Shown: positions 11,563 through 20,555 of the stretch, one piece after another
How positions within the stretch are numbered: position 1 is the stretch's first letter
Layout of the letters: every line of letters starts with the position of its first letter
NCBI RefSeq assembly: GCF_000162475.2
Contig: NZ_KI391971.1
Location: 1,384,911-1,448,910, forward strand
Source: Granulicatella elegans ATCC 700633
Lineage (GTDB): Bacteria > Bacillota > Bacilli > Lactobacillales > Aerococcaceae
Direction of reading: 5' to 3'
DNA length: 64,000 nucleotides
Position numbers and translations under genes: made by a program
The notes under the pieces: generated by a model
Seen by the model: only the letters and a program-made list of their open reading frames with translations
Database searches by the model: none
What the model was told of the DNA's origin: nothing

Positions 11563-11946
<384 letters not shown>

Positions 11947-11969
11947 TCAAATGTATACACAATTTGAAA

Positions 11970-12236
11970 TTAAATAATTACTGCTTCTTCAACAATCTCA
12001 ACTAAACGGAAACGTTTTGTTGCTGACAATGGACGAGTTTCCATGATCTTAACAATATCACCGATTTTAGCTGAGTTATTTTCATCATGAGCTACAAATT
12101 TTTTCGTATATTTAACGCGTTTTCCGTAAGTTTTGTGACGTTTGTAAGTTTCAATAGCAACTACAATAGTCTTTTCCATCTTATCTGAAACAACGCGACC
12201 TTGATACACTTTACGTTGGTTACGTTCTACAGTCAT
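11970..12236 (-). CDS. rpsQ: 30S ribosomal protein S17
   Basis: S17, 88 residues, a small OB-fold primary 16S binder. The start is placed at the second ATG (product [20 protein letters not shown]), eight bases from GGAGG. The ATG two codons earlier (12242) is only two bases from the binding site and is disfavoured. The conserved [20 protein letters not shown] tail is present. Confidence 0.93.
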   Translation of the reverse strand: MTVERNQRKVYQGRVVSDKMEKTIVVAIETYKRHKTYGKRVKYTKKFVAHDENNSAKIGDIVKIMETRPLSATKRFRLVEIVEEAVII

Positions 12237-12260
12237 GTTCATTGCCTCCTTTGCTGATGA

Positions 12261-12467
12261 TTATTTTTGCAATTCTTCTTGACGCAATGCAGTCTTGATA
12301 CGCGCAATTTGTTTACGTACTTCACGAATGCGTGCTGTACCTTCTAATTGACCAGTAGCAAGTTGGAATCGTAAGTTGAATAGTTCTTGCTTTAATTCTT
12401 TTTCTTTTTCAACAAGTTCAGCAGTGGATAACCCTTTAAGTTCTTTTCTAAGTGCATTAACCTTCAT
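12261..12467 (-). CDS. rpmC: 50S ribosomal protein L29
   Basis: L29, 68 residues, two antiparallel helices at the tunnel exit where nascent-chain factors dock. The start is set at the ATG at 12467 ([14 protein letters not shown]), because GGTGGTGA lies just upstream and the length is standard. A longer frame to 12482 has no good site. It overlaps the end of rplP by 11 bp, so translation is probably coupled. Confidence 0.92.
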   Translation of the reverse strand: MKVNALRKELKGLSTAELVEKEKELKQELFNLRFQLATGQLEGTARIREVRKQIARIKTALRQEELQK

Positions 12468-12891
12468 TCGATTCACCACCATTTTCTTCGCGTTTCACAA
12501 ATTTTGTTTTAACTGGCAATTTGTGTGATGCCAAACGTAAAGCTTCACGAGCTACTTCTTCTGAAACTCCAGCAATTTCAAACATGATTTTACCACGTTT
12601 AACTGGTGCTACCCAACCTTCAGGTGCCCCTTTACCAGAACCCATACGTACCCCGATAGCTTTAGCTGTGTATGATTTGTGAGGGAAAATTTTAATCCAT
12701 ACTTTCCCACCACGTTTCATATAACGAGTCATTGCAATACGAGCTGCTTCGATTTGACGGTTTGTAATCCAGTGAGATTCTGTTGCTTGTAAACCGTATG
12801 TACCGAATACTACTTCTTTACCACCTTTAGCTTCCCCGCGCATTTTTCCACGGAATTCACGACGGTGTTTTACACGTTTTGGTACTAACAT
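12457..12891 (-). CDS. rplP: 50S ribosomal protein L16
   Basis: L16, 144 residues, next to the A-site tRNA and the peptidyl transferase centre. [19 protein letters not shown] at the N-terminus and [19 protein letters not shown] near 88-106 (including the conserved Gly-Trp-Val loop) are visible. ATG start; only 2 bp separate it from rpsC, so the site AAAGGAGGGAAA overlaps the end of rpsC. Confidence 0.98.
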   Translation of the reverse strand: MLVPKRVKHRREFRGKMRGEAKGGKEVVFGTYGLQATESHWITNRQIEAARIAMTRYMKRGGKVWIKIFPHKSYTAKAIGVRMGSGKGAPEGWVAPVKRGKIMFEIAGVSEEVAREALRLASHKLPVKTKFVKREENGGESNEG

Positions 12892-12893
12892 GT

Positions 12894-13556
12894 TTATTTC
12901 CCTCCTTTCTCAGAGTTGTTGTTCTTTCTTGTTGGTAATACTTCGTCACGGTAAATCCAAGTTTTAACACCTAATTTTCCGTAAGTAGTATCTGCTTCTT
13001 CCCAAGCGTAGTCAATATCTGCACGTAATGTGTGTAATGGAACTGTTCCTTCAGAATAGCTTTCTGAACGAGCGATATCTGCACCGTTTAAACGACCTGA
13101 TACCATTGTTTTAATTCCTTTAGCACCTGCACGCATTGTACGTTGGATAGCTTGTTTTTGTGCACGACGGAAAGCGATACGACGTTCTAAGTCGCGAGCA
13201 ATTCCTTCAGCAACTAATTTTGCATCTAAATCAGGTTTTTTGATTTCCACGATGTTGATGTGTACTTTTTTACCTGTTAATTTGTTTAAGTTTGTACGTA
13301 ATTTATCAACTTCAGATCCACCTTTACCGATAACCATACCAGGTTTTGCAGTGTGGATTGAAACATTAACGCGGTTAGCTGCACGTTCAACTTCAATTGT
13401 TGAAACGCTAGCATCGCTTAATTGTTTACGGATATAATCACGGATTTTTAAATCTTCATGCAAGAATTCTGCGAAATCTTTTTCTGCGTACCATTTTGAA
13501 TCCCAGTCACGGATGATTCCGACACGCATTCCAATTGGATGAATTTTTTGACCCAC
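12894..13556 (-). CDS. rpsC: 30S ribosomal protein S3
   Basis: S3, 220 residues, part of the mRNA entry channel and its helicase function. The KH-type RNA-binding motif [16 protein letters not shown] is near 72-87, and the C-terminal domain with [18 protein letters not shown] near 133-150. GTG start, eight bases from AAGGAGGG. It is followed by rplP after 2 bp and lies 3 bp from rplV, a tightly packed stretch. Confidence 0.98.
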   Translation of the reverse strand: MGQKIHPIGMRVGIIRDWDSKWYAEKDFAEFLHEDLKIRDYIRKQLSDASVSTIEVERAANRVNVSIHTAKPGMVIGKGGSEVDKLRTNLNKLTGKKVHINIVEIKKPDLDAKLVAEGIARDLERRIAFRRAQKQAIQRTMRAGAKGIKTMVSGRLNGADIARSESYSEGTVPLHTLRADIDYAWEEADTTYGKLGVKTWIYRDEVLPTRKNNNSEKGGK

Positions 13557-13559
13557 TGA

Positions 13560-13916
13560 TTATCCCTCCTTCTTCTCTGATACCACTACAGTGATGTGGC
13601 TTGTGCGTTTTAAGATTTGTGAAGCTGAACCTTTAGCACGTGGACGGAAACGTTTCATTGTTGGTCCTTCGTTCACGTATGCTTCACTTACATATAAGTT
13701 TTCAACATCTAAGTCGAAATTGTGTTCAGCATTTGCAATTGCAGACATCAACACTTTCTCTACGATTGGTGAAGCTGCACGTGGTGTGAATTTCAAGATT
13801 GAAATTGCATCACCGATTTTTTTACCTCTAATTAGATCGACAACAAGACGAGCTTTACGAGGTGCAATACGAACTGTTTTAGCAACTGCTTTTGCAGATG
13901 TGATTTGTTCTGACAT
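13560..13916 (-). CDS. rplV: 50S ribosomal protein L22
   Basis: L22, 118 residues. Its extended beta-hairpin lines the exit tunnel constriction and is a known site of macrolide-resistance changes. The hairpin region [20 protein letters not shown] (about 81-100) looks ordinary with no insertion. N-terminal [17 protein letters not shown] is conserved. ATG start, 19 bp from rpsS. Confidence 0.98.
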   Translation of the reverse strand: MSEQITSAKAVAKTVRIAPRKARLVVDLIRGKKIGDAISILKFTPRAASPIVEKVLMSAIANAEHNFDLDVENLYVSEAYVNEGPTMKRFRPRAKGSASQILKRTSHITVVVSEKKEG

Positions 13917-13935
13917 AGTTTAAGTCCTCCCCTCG

Positions 13936-14217
13936 TTATTTACGTTTACTCTTCTTATCATCATTTGCATGACCACGGTAAGTTCTTGTTGGTGCGAATT
14001 CACCTAGTTTGTGTCCTACCATGTCTTCTTGAATATAAACTGGAACATGTTTTCTGCCGTCATATACAGCAATTGTTTGTCCAACAAAGTTTGGGAAAAT
14101 TGTTGAACGACGAGACCAAGTTTTGATCACTACTTTTTTGTCGCTTCCTTGAGCTGCTTCAACCTTTTTCATCAAATGTTCATCGACGAAAGGTCCTTTT
14201 TTCAAACTACGACCCAT
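13936..14217 (-). CDS. rpsS: 30S ribosomal protein S19
   Basis: S19, 93 residues, in the head of the small subunit, pairing with S13 and contacting A-site tRNA with its tail. [19 protein letters not shown] and the [15 protein letters not shown] signature near 68-82 are intact. ATG start with AAGGAGGATTTCC; the 51-bp gap to rplB holds no recognised signal. Confidence 0.98.
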   Translation of the reverse strand: MGRSLKKGPFVDEHLMKKVEAAQGSDKKVVIKTWSRRSTIFPNFVGQTIAVYDGRKHVPVYIQEDMVGHKLGEFAPTRTYRGHANDDKKSKRK

Positions 14218-14268
14218 TATGGAAATCCTCCTTCCAAAATTTTAATAGAATCAGATTTGTTTTAATAA

Positions 14269-15099
14269 TTATTTTTTACGACCACGAACAATAAGTTTGT
14301 TTGAACGAGCTTTCTTGCTGCGAGTCTTGTATCCAAGAGCTGGTTTACCCCATGGAGATACTGGTGTTGGACGTCCGATTGGAGCACGACCTTCACCACC
14401 ACCGTGTGGGTGATCGTTAGGGTTCATTACAGATCCACGAACTTCTGGACGTTTACGTTTCCAACGAGCACGACCAGCTTTACCAATGTTAATTAATTCA
14501 TGTTGTTCGTTACCAACAGTACCGATTGTTGCACGGCAAGTTGCTAAAATCATACGAACTTCACCTGAGTTCAAACGAACTAAAGTGTATTTACCTTCTT
14601 GACCAAGTACTTGTGCACTTGTACCAGCTGAACGAACTAATTGTCCGCCTTTACCTGGTTTTGTTTCAATGTTGTGGATAACAGTACCGACTGGAATGCT
14701 TCCTAATGGTAATGCATTACCAACTTTGATATCAGCATTAACGCCTGATTCGATACGTTGTCCTACTTGTAAACCTTTTGGAGCAATGATATATGCTTTC
14801 ACACCATCAACATAGTGAATTAAAGCAATGTTTGCTGAACGGTTTGGATCGTACTCGATTGAGTGAACAACTCCTTCAACGTTATCTTTGTTACGTTTGA
14901 AGTCAATCACACGATAAGCACGTTTGTGTCCGCCACCTTGGTGACGTACAGTAATTTTACCTTGGCTGTTACGACCAGCGTTGTTTTTTGATGATTCTAA
15001 CAAAGTTTTTTCTGGTGTTGACTTTGTAATTTCGCTGAAATCATAACCTGTCATATTACGACGGCCGTTTGAGGTTGGATTATATTTTTTAATCGCCAC
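14269..15099 (-). CDS. rplB: 50S ribosomal protein L2
   Basis: L2, 276 residues, needed for subunit association and peptidyl transferase activity. [20 protein letters not shown] starts the chain, the HRGGGHK-type segment reads [12 protein letters not shown] near 52-63, and the C-terminal [18 protein letters not shown] (about 225-242) contains the conserved histidine. GTG start eight bases from AGGAGG. Confidence 0.98.
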   Translation of the reverse strand: MAIKKYNPTSNGRRNMTGYDFSEITKSTPEKTLLESSKNNAGRNSQGKITVRHQGGGHKRAYRVIDFKRNKDNVEGVVHSIEYDPNRSANIALIHYVDGVKAYIIAPKGLQVGQRIESGVNADIKVGNALPLGSIPVGTVIHNIETKPGKGGQLVRSAGTSAQVLGQEGKYTLVRLNSGEVRMILATCRATIGTVGNEQHELINIGKAGRARWKRKRPEVRGSVMNPNDHPHGGGEGRAPIGRPTPVSPWGKPALGYKTRSKKARSNKLIVRGRKK

Positions 15100-15139
15100 G
15101 TCTAATTCCTCCTATATAATAGTAGTTTTGCTTCGAAGA

Positions 15140-15430
15140 TTATGCTTCTTCAGCGAAGATTTGAATATCTTTTGAGTCTTTTGTAAGCTTCACGATTGCT
15201 TTACGACGTTTGTTTGTGTAACCAGCATAGCGGCCAACACGTTTGAATTTAGCACGTACATTTAAGATGTTAACTTTTTCTACTTTAACACCAAAAATTT
15301 CTTCTACGGCTTGACGTACTTCGATTTTGTTTGCGCGTACGTCTACTTCGAAAGTATATTTCTTTTCGTCAGTAGCAAGCATTGAAGCTTCAGTAATGAT
15401 TGGGCGTTTGATTACGTCACGTGCATCCAT
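15140..15430 (-). CDS. rplW: 50S ribosomal protein L23
   Basis: L23, 96 residues, the exit-tunnel protein that docks trigger factor and SRP. The N-terminus [17 protein letters not shown] and the [19 protein letters not shown] strand near 50-68 are typical. Its ATG overlaps the last base of the rplD stop (TAATG), implying coupling. 40 bp separate it from rplB. Confidence 0.97.
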   Translation of the reverse strand: MDARDVIKRPIITEASMLATDEKKYTFEVDVRANKIEVRQAVEEIFGVKVEKVNILNVRAKFKRVGRYAGYTNKRRKAIVKLTKDSKDIQIFAEEA

Positions 15431-16053
15431 TATTGAAGTCCCTCCTCTACTTTAGAAAGAGCAGCTTGTGTTAATACTAATTTATCGTTGTTTACAACAT
15501 CTAAAACAGTAACTTGTGTTTCATCAACAACTGTTACGTTTGGAATGTTACGTGCAGCTAATTGTGCGAATTCGTTTGAAGACTCAACAACTACTAACAC
15601 TTTTGTGTCAACTTTTAAGTTAGCTAATACTTGTGCAAACTCTTTTGTTTTTGGTGCGTCGAATTGTAATGCTTCCACTACAACAAGCTTTTGATCTAAT
15701 ACTTTTTGTGATAATACTGATTTAATCGCTAAGCGACGTACTTTTCTTGGTAATTTGTAACTATATGAACGAGGTGTTGGTCCGAATACAATACCTCCGC
15801 CACGCCATTGTGGTGAACGGATTGATCCTTGACGAGCACGACCAGTTCCTTTTTGTCGCCATGGTTTACGGCCGCCTCCGCTTACTGCACTACGGTTTTT
15901 AACTGCGTGAGTTCCTTGACGTAATGAAGCGCGTTGCATGATTACTGCGTCGAATACTACATTTTCATTTGGTTCAATTCCGAAGATGTCTGAGTTTAAC
16001 TCAATTTCTCCATTTTTTGTTCCATCTTGTTTGTATAATGTAACTTTTGTCAT
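15430..16053 (-). CDS. rplD: 50S ribosomal protein L4
   Basis: L4, 207 residues, with a long loop reaching the tunnel constriction ([20 protein letters not shown], about 52-71) and a globular Rossmann-like part. In E. coli it represses the S10 operon; B. subtilis lacks that loop, and I cannot tell which applies here. ATG start behind GGAGGAACGAGAG; it overlaps rplW by one base. Confidence 0.98.
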   Translation of the reverse strand: MTKVTLYKQDGTKNGEIELNSDIFGIEPNENVVFDAVIMQRASLRQGTHAVKNRSAVSGGGRKPWRQKGTGRARQGSIRSPQWRGGGIVFGPTPRSYSYKLPRKVRRLAIKSVLSQKVLDQKLVVVEALQFDAPKTKEFAQVLANLKVDTKVLVVVESSNEFAQLAARNIPNVTVVDETQVTVLDVVNNDKLVLTQAALSKVEEGLQ

Positions 16054-16079
16054 TCTCTCGTTCCTCCTTCCTTACTGAA

Positions 16080-16712
16080 TTATTTTGATTTAATAGCTGT
16101 TTTAATTTCTACTAATGATTTTTTAGATCCTGGTACATTACCTTTGATTAAGATAACGTTACGTTCTGCATCAACTTTAACCACTTCAAGGTTTTGAATA
16201 GTGATACGGTTGCCACCCATTTGTCCAGGTAAAGCTTTACCTTTGAATACGCGTGATGGGAATGATGCTCCACCCATTGAACCAGGACGACGGTGGTAAC
16301 GAGAACCGTGAGCCATTGGTCCACGAGATTGACCATGACGTTTAATCGCACCTTGGAAACCTTTTCCTTTAGATGTTCCTGTTACGTCAACGATGTCACC
16401 TGCTTTAAATACATCCACAGTGATTTCTTGTCCTACTTCGTACTCGCTAAGCTCGACATTGTTGAATTCACGAATGAAGCGCTTAGGAGTAGCATTTGCT
16501 TTTGCTACATGACCTTTTGCAGGGCGATTTGATAAAACTTCACGTAAGTCGTCGAAACCTAATTGAACAGCTTCGTAACCGTCGTTTTCGATTGTTTTTA
16601 ATTGAAGAACAACGTTTGGAGTTACTTCTACAACTGTTACAGGAATAAGTTCACCTGCTTCTGTAAAGTATTGAGTCATCCCTACTTTTTTGCCTAAGAT
16701 TCCTTTGGTCAT
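16080..16712 (-). CDS. rplC: 50S ribosomal protein L3
   Basis: L3, 210 residues, an early assembly protein whose long loop approaches the peptidyl transferase centre. [20 protein letters not shown] opens the chain, and the central loop [19 protein letters not shown]-type region reads [20 protein letters not shown] near 130-149, including the conserved methylatable glutamine. ATG start, AGGTGTAACC upstream, 25 bp after rpsJ. Confidence 0.98.
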   Translation of the reverse strand: MTKGILGKKVGMTQYFTEAGELIPVTVVEVTPNVVLQLKTIENDGYEAVQLGFDDLREVLSNRPAKGHVAKANATPKRFIREFNNVELSEYEVGQEITVDVFKAGDIVDVTGTSKGKGFQGAIKRHGQSRGPMAHGSRYHRRPGSMGGASFPSRVFKGKALPGQMGGNRITIQNLEVVKVDAERNVILIKGNVPGSKKSLVEIKTAIKSK

Positions 16713-16737
16713 GGTTACACCTCCATTTTTCTATAAA

Positions 16738-17046
16738 TTATAATTTGATTTCGATGTCAACGCCACTTGGTAAATCAAGTTTCATTAAGGCATCAACTGT
16801 TTTTGGTGTTGGATTGACAATGTCAATCAAACGTTTGTGAGTACGCATTTCAAATTGTTCGCGAGAATCTTTATATTTGTGAGTCGCACGAATAACTGTA
16901 TATAGCGATCTTTCTGTAGGCAATGGAATTGGACCAGCTACGCTAGCACCAGTTCTTTTTGCTGTTTCTACGATTTTTTCCGCTGATTGATCAAGCGCAC
17001 GGTGTTCGTAAGCTTTCAAACGGATACGGATTTTTTGTTTTGCCAT
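16738..17046 (-). CDS. rpsJ: 30S ribosomal protein S10 (NusE)
   Basis: S10, 102 residues, a head protein that doubles as the antitermination factor NusE. It begins [20 protein letters not shown] and ends [11 protein letters not shown], the exact family length. The ATG at 17046 is preceded by AAGGAGGAAAGAAA. The frame stays open to 17154, but that stretch is structured leader RNA with no binding site, so the 138-residue form is rejected. First gene of the superoperon. Confidence 0.97.
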   Translation of the reverse strand: MAKQKIRIRLKAYEHRALDQSAEKIVETAKRTGASVAGPIPLPTERSLYTVIRATHKYKDSREQFEMRTHKRLIDIVNPTPKTVDALMKLDLPSGVDIEIKL

Positions 17047-17216
17047 TTTCTTTCCTCCTTCGTCTAATGTTGTCATAAGACTAGCTCCACGCGAATTTCC
17101 GACGTTTCCCTTTCGTGGCAAAGCGTCCGGGTGTGTCGCAACCTCTCGTTTCATAGCTACCCCTGTTTCCTTTACAGGGGGTATCGCACGTGGACATACT
17201 TATCCCCTGCGACACT
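17047..17216 (-). promoter_or_regulatory. Structured 5' leader of the S10 operon
   Basis: About 170 nt separate the predicted start site (near 17216) from rpsJ. Pairings visible: GTGTCGC 17133-17139 with GCGACAC 17209-17215 closing a 5' domain; ACCCCTGT 17159-17166 with ACAGGGG(G)GT 17174-17182; CCACG 17087-17091 with CGTGG 17114-17118. Base composition is markedly more GC-rich than the surrounding intergenic DNA. This fits an autoregulatory ribosomal leader, but the ligand cannot be named from the sequence. Confidence 0.6.
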
Positions 17217-17222
17217 TTTAAT

Positions 17223-17251
17223 AGTATACATGCTAATTTGAAAAAATGCAA
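17223..17251 (-). promoter_or_regulatory. S10-spc operon promoter
   Basis: Minus strand: TTGCAT (17246-17251), a 17-base spacer, TATACT (17223-17228). The spacing is ideal and the DNA just upstream is A/T-rich. It is the main promoter of the ribosomal superoperon. Confidence 0.85.
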
Positions 17252-17314
17252 GCTTTTTTTGTTGATTTATCAATCTTTTTTTATACAAACGCCTCCGTGT
17301 GTTTCATTTTTGCG

Positions 17315-17359
17315 TAAAAACAGCTAGAAACGTTGTTATTTCAATGTTTCTAGCTGTTT
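17315..17359 (-). terminator. Terminator of the small membrane-gene operon
   Basis: AACAGCTAGAAAC (17319-17331) pairs with GTTTCTAGCTGTT (17345-17357) and is followed on the minus strand by a run of five T residues. The 13-base loop is AT-rich. It ends the transcript of the three small genes and insulates the S10 promoter. Confidence 0.85.
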
Positions 17360-17417
17360 AATTTAAAGTTTTAAAAATTATGAAAACCAATACAATTTTT
17401 TCTCTAAAAAATTTATG

Positions 17418-17654
17418 TTAAAAAATTTTATTTTTCTTTTTTTCAATTATAGCTGTTACTACGAATAAAAATAAAATTGTGACTAGCGAAATGGAGTAAG
17501 GATAATTAAATTCTTCTCCAAATGAATGTTTAAAGTACAATACATTAAATAATTTAATCAAAATAGGAATTACATTTATAATAATTGCTGTAACCCAAAT
17601 TCTTCTTCCTGTAATATTTACTTGTTTTTCTTTAGCATTTTCATCTTTTCTCAT
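17418..17654 (-). CDS. Small two-segment membrane protein (copy 2)
   Basis: A 78-residue protein with a charged N-terminus (MRKDENAKEKQVNITGRRIW), one hydrophobic segment at about 19-40, a conserved YFKHSFGEEFNYPY linker at about 44-57, a second hydrophobic segment near 57-70 and a lysine tail. It is a paralogue of the next upstream gene, sharing the N-terminal block, ILIKLFN and the KHSFGEEFN linker. ATG behind AAGGAGGAATAAC. Not recognised beyond that; function unknown. Confidence 0.75.
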   Translation of the reverse strand: MRKDENAKEKQVNITGRRIWVTAIIINVIPILIKLFNVLYFKHSFGEEFNYPYSISLVTILFLFVVTAIIEKKKNKIF

Positions 17655-17674
17655 TGTTATTCCTCCTTAAACTT

Positions 17675-17917
17675 CTACCATTTTTTACTTTCACTCTTTT
17701 CTTTTTCAATATTAGCTGTCACGAAGAATAAAAAGAAAGTCGGAAATATTGACATCAAATAGGTGAAATTAAACTCTTCTCCAAACGAATGTTTGAAGTA
17801 ATACAGATTAAATAGTTTAATCAAAATTAAAATTACATTTATAATAAGTACCGCTGCCCAAATTGTTCTTCCTGTAATATTTATTTGTTTTTCTTTGTTA
17901 TTTTCATTCTTTCTCAT
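17675..17917 (-). CDS. Small two-segment membrane protein (copy 1)
   Basis: An 80-residue protein built like its downstream neighbour: charged head MRKNENNKEKQINITGRTIW, hydrophobic segments at about 19-40 and 57-70, linker YYFKHSFGEEFNFTY. The two genes are clearly a tandem duplication with conserved linkers and more divergent membrane segments. The binding site AAGGAGGAATAAC is identical to that of copy 2. It starts 12 bp after the first gene of the trio. Function unknown. Confidence 0.75.
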   Translation of the reverse strand: MRKNENNKEKQINITGRTIWAAVLIINVILILIKLFNLYYFKHSFGEEFNFTYLMSIFPTFFLFFVTANIEKEKSESKKW

Positions 17918-17929
17918 TGTTATTCCTCC

Positions 17930-18121
17930 TTAAACTTCTTCCGAAATGACTCCTAATAGGATCGGAATGAAGAGTACAAACTTTTCTCCTGTTATATAGT
18001 CAACGACTGATTCTCCTACAACAAATACTTTCACCATCAACATCGTCAACACTACAACATAGAACCAAAATAAATTCTTAACTATTTTTTTCATCTTGTA
18101 ACTTTCTCTTACTTCTGTCAT
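17930..18121 (-). CDS. Small membrane protein, first gene of trio
   Basis: A 63-residue protein from the ATG at 18121 (MTEVRESYKMKKIVKNLFWF). A GTG three codons earlier lies inside the AGGAAGTGA binding site and is rejected. It has a basic head and hydrophobic segments at about 17-34 and 46-58. It does not carry the KHSFGEEFN linker of the two following genes. It is promoter-proximal, just downstream of a direct-repeat operator. Unrecognised family. Confidence 0.65.
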   Translation of the reverse strand: MTEVRESYKMKKIVKNLFWFYVVVLTMLMVKVFVVGESVVDYITGEKFVLFIPILLGVISEEV

Positions 18122-18153
18122 TCCAATCACTTCCTTTACGTTTTTACATTTCT

Positions 18154-18182
18154 AGTATAGCTAATTCTTTTTTCATTGTTGA
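18154..18182 (-). promoter_or_regulatory. Promoter of the small membrane-gene operon
   Basis: Minus strand: TCAACA (18177-18182), 17-base spacer, TATACT (18154-18159). The poor -35 together with repeats just upstream is the pattern of an activator-dependent promoter. Confidence 0.7.
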
Positions 18183-18186
18183 GTGC

Positions 18187-18217
18187 TTAAAGTCACTACT
18201 TATCATGACTAAAGTCA
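18187..18217 (-). promoter_or_regulatory. LytTR-like direct-repeat operator
   Basis: Two direct repeats on the minus strand, TGACTTTAG (18209-18217) and TGACTTTAA (18187-18195), are 22 bp apart start to start (two helical turns), and the proximal one ends four bases upstream of the -35. Nine-base repeats with 12-13-base gaps next to a weak -35 are the layout bound by AgrA/ComE/PlnC-class LytTR response regulators. The regulator is not in the window. Confidence 0.55.
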
Positions 18218-18220
18218 TTT

Positions 18221-18253
18221 AAAAAAACACTCTAAGCATTTGCTTAGAGTGTT
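18221..18253 (-). terminator. Terminator after the 2-hydroxyacid dehydrogenase
   Basis: AACACTCTAAGC (18226-18237), loop ATTT, GCTTAGAGTGTT (18242-18253) form a perfect 12-bp stem followed on the minus strand by a T run at 18221-18227. Confidence 0.92.
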
Positions 18254-18263
18254 CCTTTCCAAA

Positions 18264-19262
18264 TTAACCTTGGATATCAAATTTACATTGACCTGTTTCT
18301 TCGTATTCTTTAATATTTTCGAAACTTGTTTCAATCATGTTTAATACTGCTTCATCTGTATAACTTCCCATATGTGGAGTAATTAGTACACGAGGATATA
18401 AGTCTACTAATTTTGCAACTGCAGGATTTTCAATTGTTTGACCTTGTAAGTCTTTAAAGAATACTACACTTTCTCCTTCTAATACGTCTAAACCAACACC
18501 TGACAAGTGACCAGATTCAACCGCTTCGATAATAGCATCAACATCTTGTAATTCGCCACGAGCTGTGTTTACTAAGATAGCACCTTTTTTCATTTTGCTA
18601 ATAAATTCTTTTGTAATAACTTTTCCATTCGCTGGAATGTATGGCGCATGAATACTAATCACATCTGAATTCGCTAATAACTCATCTAAAGATACTTGAG
18701 TACAAATATCTTCTACTCCTTCTTTAGGGAACGCATCATAAGCTAAAACTTTTGCACCTAATCCTTTGAATAAGCTTGCAGTTGTTAAACCAATACGGCC
18801 AATCCCTACTACACCTACTGTACAATTGCGGATTTCTTTCGCAAACATTTGAGCATCTACACGGAAATCTTGTTTACTTGTTTTTGAAACTGTGTATGCA
18901 ACATTTCTTAATAATGTCATCGCTAATGTCACTGCTAATTCACTAATTGCATTTGGTGAATAGAATGGCACATATCCTAATTTAAATCCTAATTCACGTG
19001 CGTAAGGTGCATCAATGTGGTTTACCCCTACTGTACGTGTAATAACATATTTTACACCTAATTCTTTATAAATATCTAAGTTTTCTTTATTTGCCCAGCA
19101 ATTCCCACGTAAAATAACTGCTTGACATCCTTCTGCTAATCGTGCTGTTTCTGCTGAATTTAAATATTCAGGTGTTGTTACTAATTCATAACCAAATTTT
19201 GCATTCACTGCTTCAAAAATTGGTTTTTCTACATCACGAACTCCGTATGCTAATACTTTCAC
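18264..19262 (-). CDS. D-2-hydroxyacid dehydrogenase (D-lactate dehydrogenase family)
   Basis: A 332-residue NAD-dependent enzyme interconverting 2-keto acids and D-2-hydroxy acids in the cytosol. The nucleotide-binding motif GVVGIGRIG is near 149-157. The catalytic triad region is visible as NTARGEL (Arg near 235), VLEGES (Glu near 264) and ITPHMGSY (His near 296). The overall pattern matches D-LDH/D-hydroxyisocaproate dehydrogenase, so pyruvate or a branched 2-keto acid are both possible substrates. GTG start nine bases from GGAGG. It lies downstream of an AEC permease and probably shares its transcript. Confidence 0.88.
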   Translation of the reverse strand: MKVLAYGVRDVEKPIFEAVNAKFGYELVTTPEYLNSAETARLAEGCQAVILRGNCWANKENLDIYKELGVKYVITRTVGVNHIDAPYARELGFKLGYVPFYSPNAISELAVTLAMTLLRNVAYTVSKTSKQDFRVDAQMFAKEIRNCTVGVVGIGRIGLTTASLFKGLGAKVLAYDAFPKEGVEDICTQVSLDELLANSDVISIHAPYIPANGKVITKEFISKMKKGAILVNTARGELQDVDAIIEAVESGHLSGVGLDVLEGESVVFFKDLQGQTIENPAVAKLVDLYPRVLITPHMGSYTDEAVLNMIETSFENIKEYEETGQCKFDIQG

Positions 19263-19281
19263 GTTTTTTCCTCCAATATTG

Positions 19282-19326
19282 AAATGGAAAAGTATCCCCG
19301 TCTTACATGGTTCTACTTTTCCATTT
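19282..19326 (-). other. Intercistronic stem-loop without T run
   Basis: A 13-bp perfect inverted repeat, AAATGGAAAAGTA (19282-19294) and TACTTTTCCATTT (19314-19326), with a 19-base loop lies between the permease and dehydrogenase genes. The minus-strand flank has no T tract, so it is more likely a stability or processing element than a terminator. Confidence 0.55.
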
Positions 19327-19349
19327 CCAAAAATTTTATTTAAACTAGA

Positions 19350-20387
19350 TTATAAACCTTTTAAAATAACTGATCCTAATACAATCCAGAATACTACTGC
19401 TGCAACACTTAATACTGTTGCTAATAATGACGCATTACTTGCTAAAACTGCTTCACGATCATATTTAATCGCATAAGCTACTGCTACTGTTGCAGGCGGT
19501 GTTGCAAGCATAATAATAATACCCATTGCAGCTTCATAACCCATTGGTAAGAATGGACGTACTGCAAAAATAATTGCCACAAAGATAGCTGGAACTACTA
19601 ATAATTTCACTAAACTATAGAACCAAACTGCACGTTCTTTTACAGCATCACCTAATGAAATGTTACCTAATGTAATCCCGATTGCTAACCAAGCTAATGG
19701 TGAGCTTAAGTCCGCTAAATAAGAAATAGCTTTAAATAACCATGGAGCTGTTTTATCGATACGTAAGAAAGCTACCATAATTTCTTTATCTTTATCCATT
19801 ACAGCAACTTGTGGTAATGAACCTTGGAATACCCAGATTAATAAACCAGCAAAAGTTGCAATAACGATAATATTTCCAAAAATTAATTTTAAGTTTTTCT
19901 TTTCGAATTTCATACCACTCATACGAATTAAACCATATGAATATAAAAATACACGATAAGCTAAATTGAAAATGTTCGCATATAATGTACCAGTTGCTCC
20001 TAGCAATCCGTTAATAATTGGAATACCGAAGAACGTTGTTGAACCAAATGTTGTTAAAACAGAAAGAGTTGTTTTACGATCCCCTTTCTCTTTCATGAAG
20101 AATAACTCTCCTAAAACAATTAAAATTGCATAAGCGATAAAACCAAAAATAAATACGTTTAATCCTGTTGTAAATGTTTCTTGTTTAATATCTTGCATGA
20201 ATGCTTTGAACGCTAATGCAGGAATCGCAACAGATAACGCTAAGTTACTAATGACCTTTCCACTATTTGCATCAACAATATCCTTTTTACGAATAATATA
20301 TCCGACTAAAATAATAGAAATTGTTGAAAAGATTGCTGCCACAAATGTTGGCGCAGTTAAAATTTTCAGAATTTCAGCTGATGACAT
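19350..20387 (-). CDS. AEC-family transporter (auxin efflux carrier / malate permease type)
   Basis: A 345-residue integral membrane protein with about ten hydrophobic segments arranged as two five-helix halves. The TPPATVAVAYAIKYDREA segment near 294-311 is typical of AEC transporters. Members export or exchange small organic acids. Its partner downstream is a D-2-hydroxyacid dehydrogenase, so a 2-hydroxy or dicarboxylic acid substrate is a reasonable inference. ATG start. The promoter lies at 20445-20474. Confidence 0.82.
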   Translation of the reverse strand: MSSAEILKILTAPTFVAAIFSTISIILVGYIIRKKDIVDANSGKVISNLALSVAIPALAFKAFMQDIKQETFTTGLNVFIFGFIAYAILIVLGELFFMKEKGDRKTTLSVLTTFGSTTFFGIPIINGLLGATGTLYANIFNLAYRVFLYSYGLIRMSGMKFEKKNLKLIFGNIIVIATFAGLLIWVFQGSLPQVAVMDKDKEIMVAFLRIDKTAPWLFKAISYLADLSSPLAWLAIGITLGNISLGDAVKERAVWFYSLVKLLVVPAIFVAIIFAVRPFLPMGYEAAMGIIIMLATPPATVAVAYAIKYDREAVLASNASLLATVLSVAAVVFWIVLGSVILKGL

Positions 20388-20444
20388 CTAAAAATTAACC
20401 CCTTTTCTATTTTTATTTTTATGTACCCTCGTACACACCACAGT

Positions 20445-20474
20445 ATTTTAACATATTTCTTGTTTTTTTTGCAA
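20445..20474 (-). promoter_or_regulatory. Promoter of the AEC permease-dehydrogenase operon
   Basis: Minus strand: TTGCAA (20469-20474), 18-base spacer, TAAAAT (20445-20450) with an extended TGT just upstream. A cre-like TGAAAACGATAATT (20489-20502, plus strand; two mismatches) lies 15 bp further upstream, a weak hint of CcpA control. A TGTAC/GTACA dyad near 20421-20435 lies in the early transcript. Confidence 0.6.
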
Positions 20475-20555
20475 AATATTTCTGGTTTTGAAAACGATAA
20501 TTCTTTATGAAAAACATTTCCTTTAGATGATAAATTTGCATATTAAACTTAACTT

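Noticed and set aside
13591-13923. 110-residue plus-strand frame opposite rplV, and similar plus-strand frames across the ribosomal block
   Set aside because: These are antisense shadows of well-defined genes, lack ribosome binding sites and recognisable products.
17047-17154. N-terminal extension of rpsJ to a 138-residue protein
   Set aside because: The extension is structured leader RNA downstream of a strong promoter, has no ribosome binding site, and S10 is conserved at about 102 residues.
19282-19326. Terminator between the AEC permease and the dehydrogenase
   Set aside because: The stem is perfect but there is no T tract on the minus strand and the loop is long, so it is listed as a stem-loop instead.
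20489-20502. cre site upstream of the AEC permease
   Set aside because: Two mismatches at the conserved CA end make it too weak to list as a separate feature; mentioned only with the promoter.
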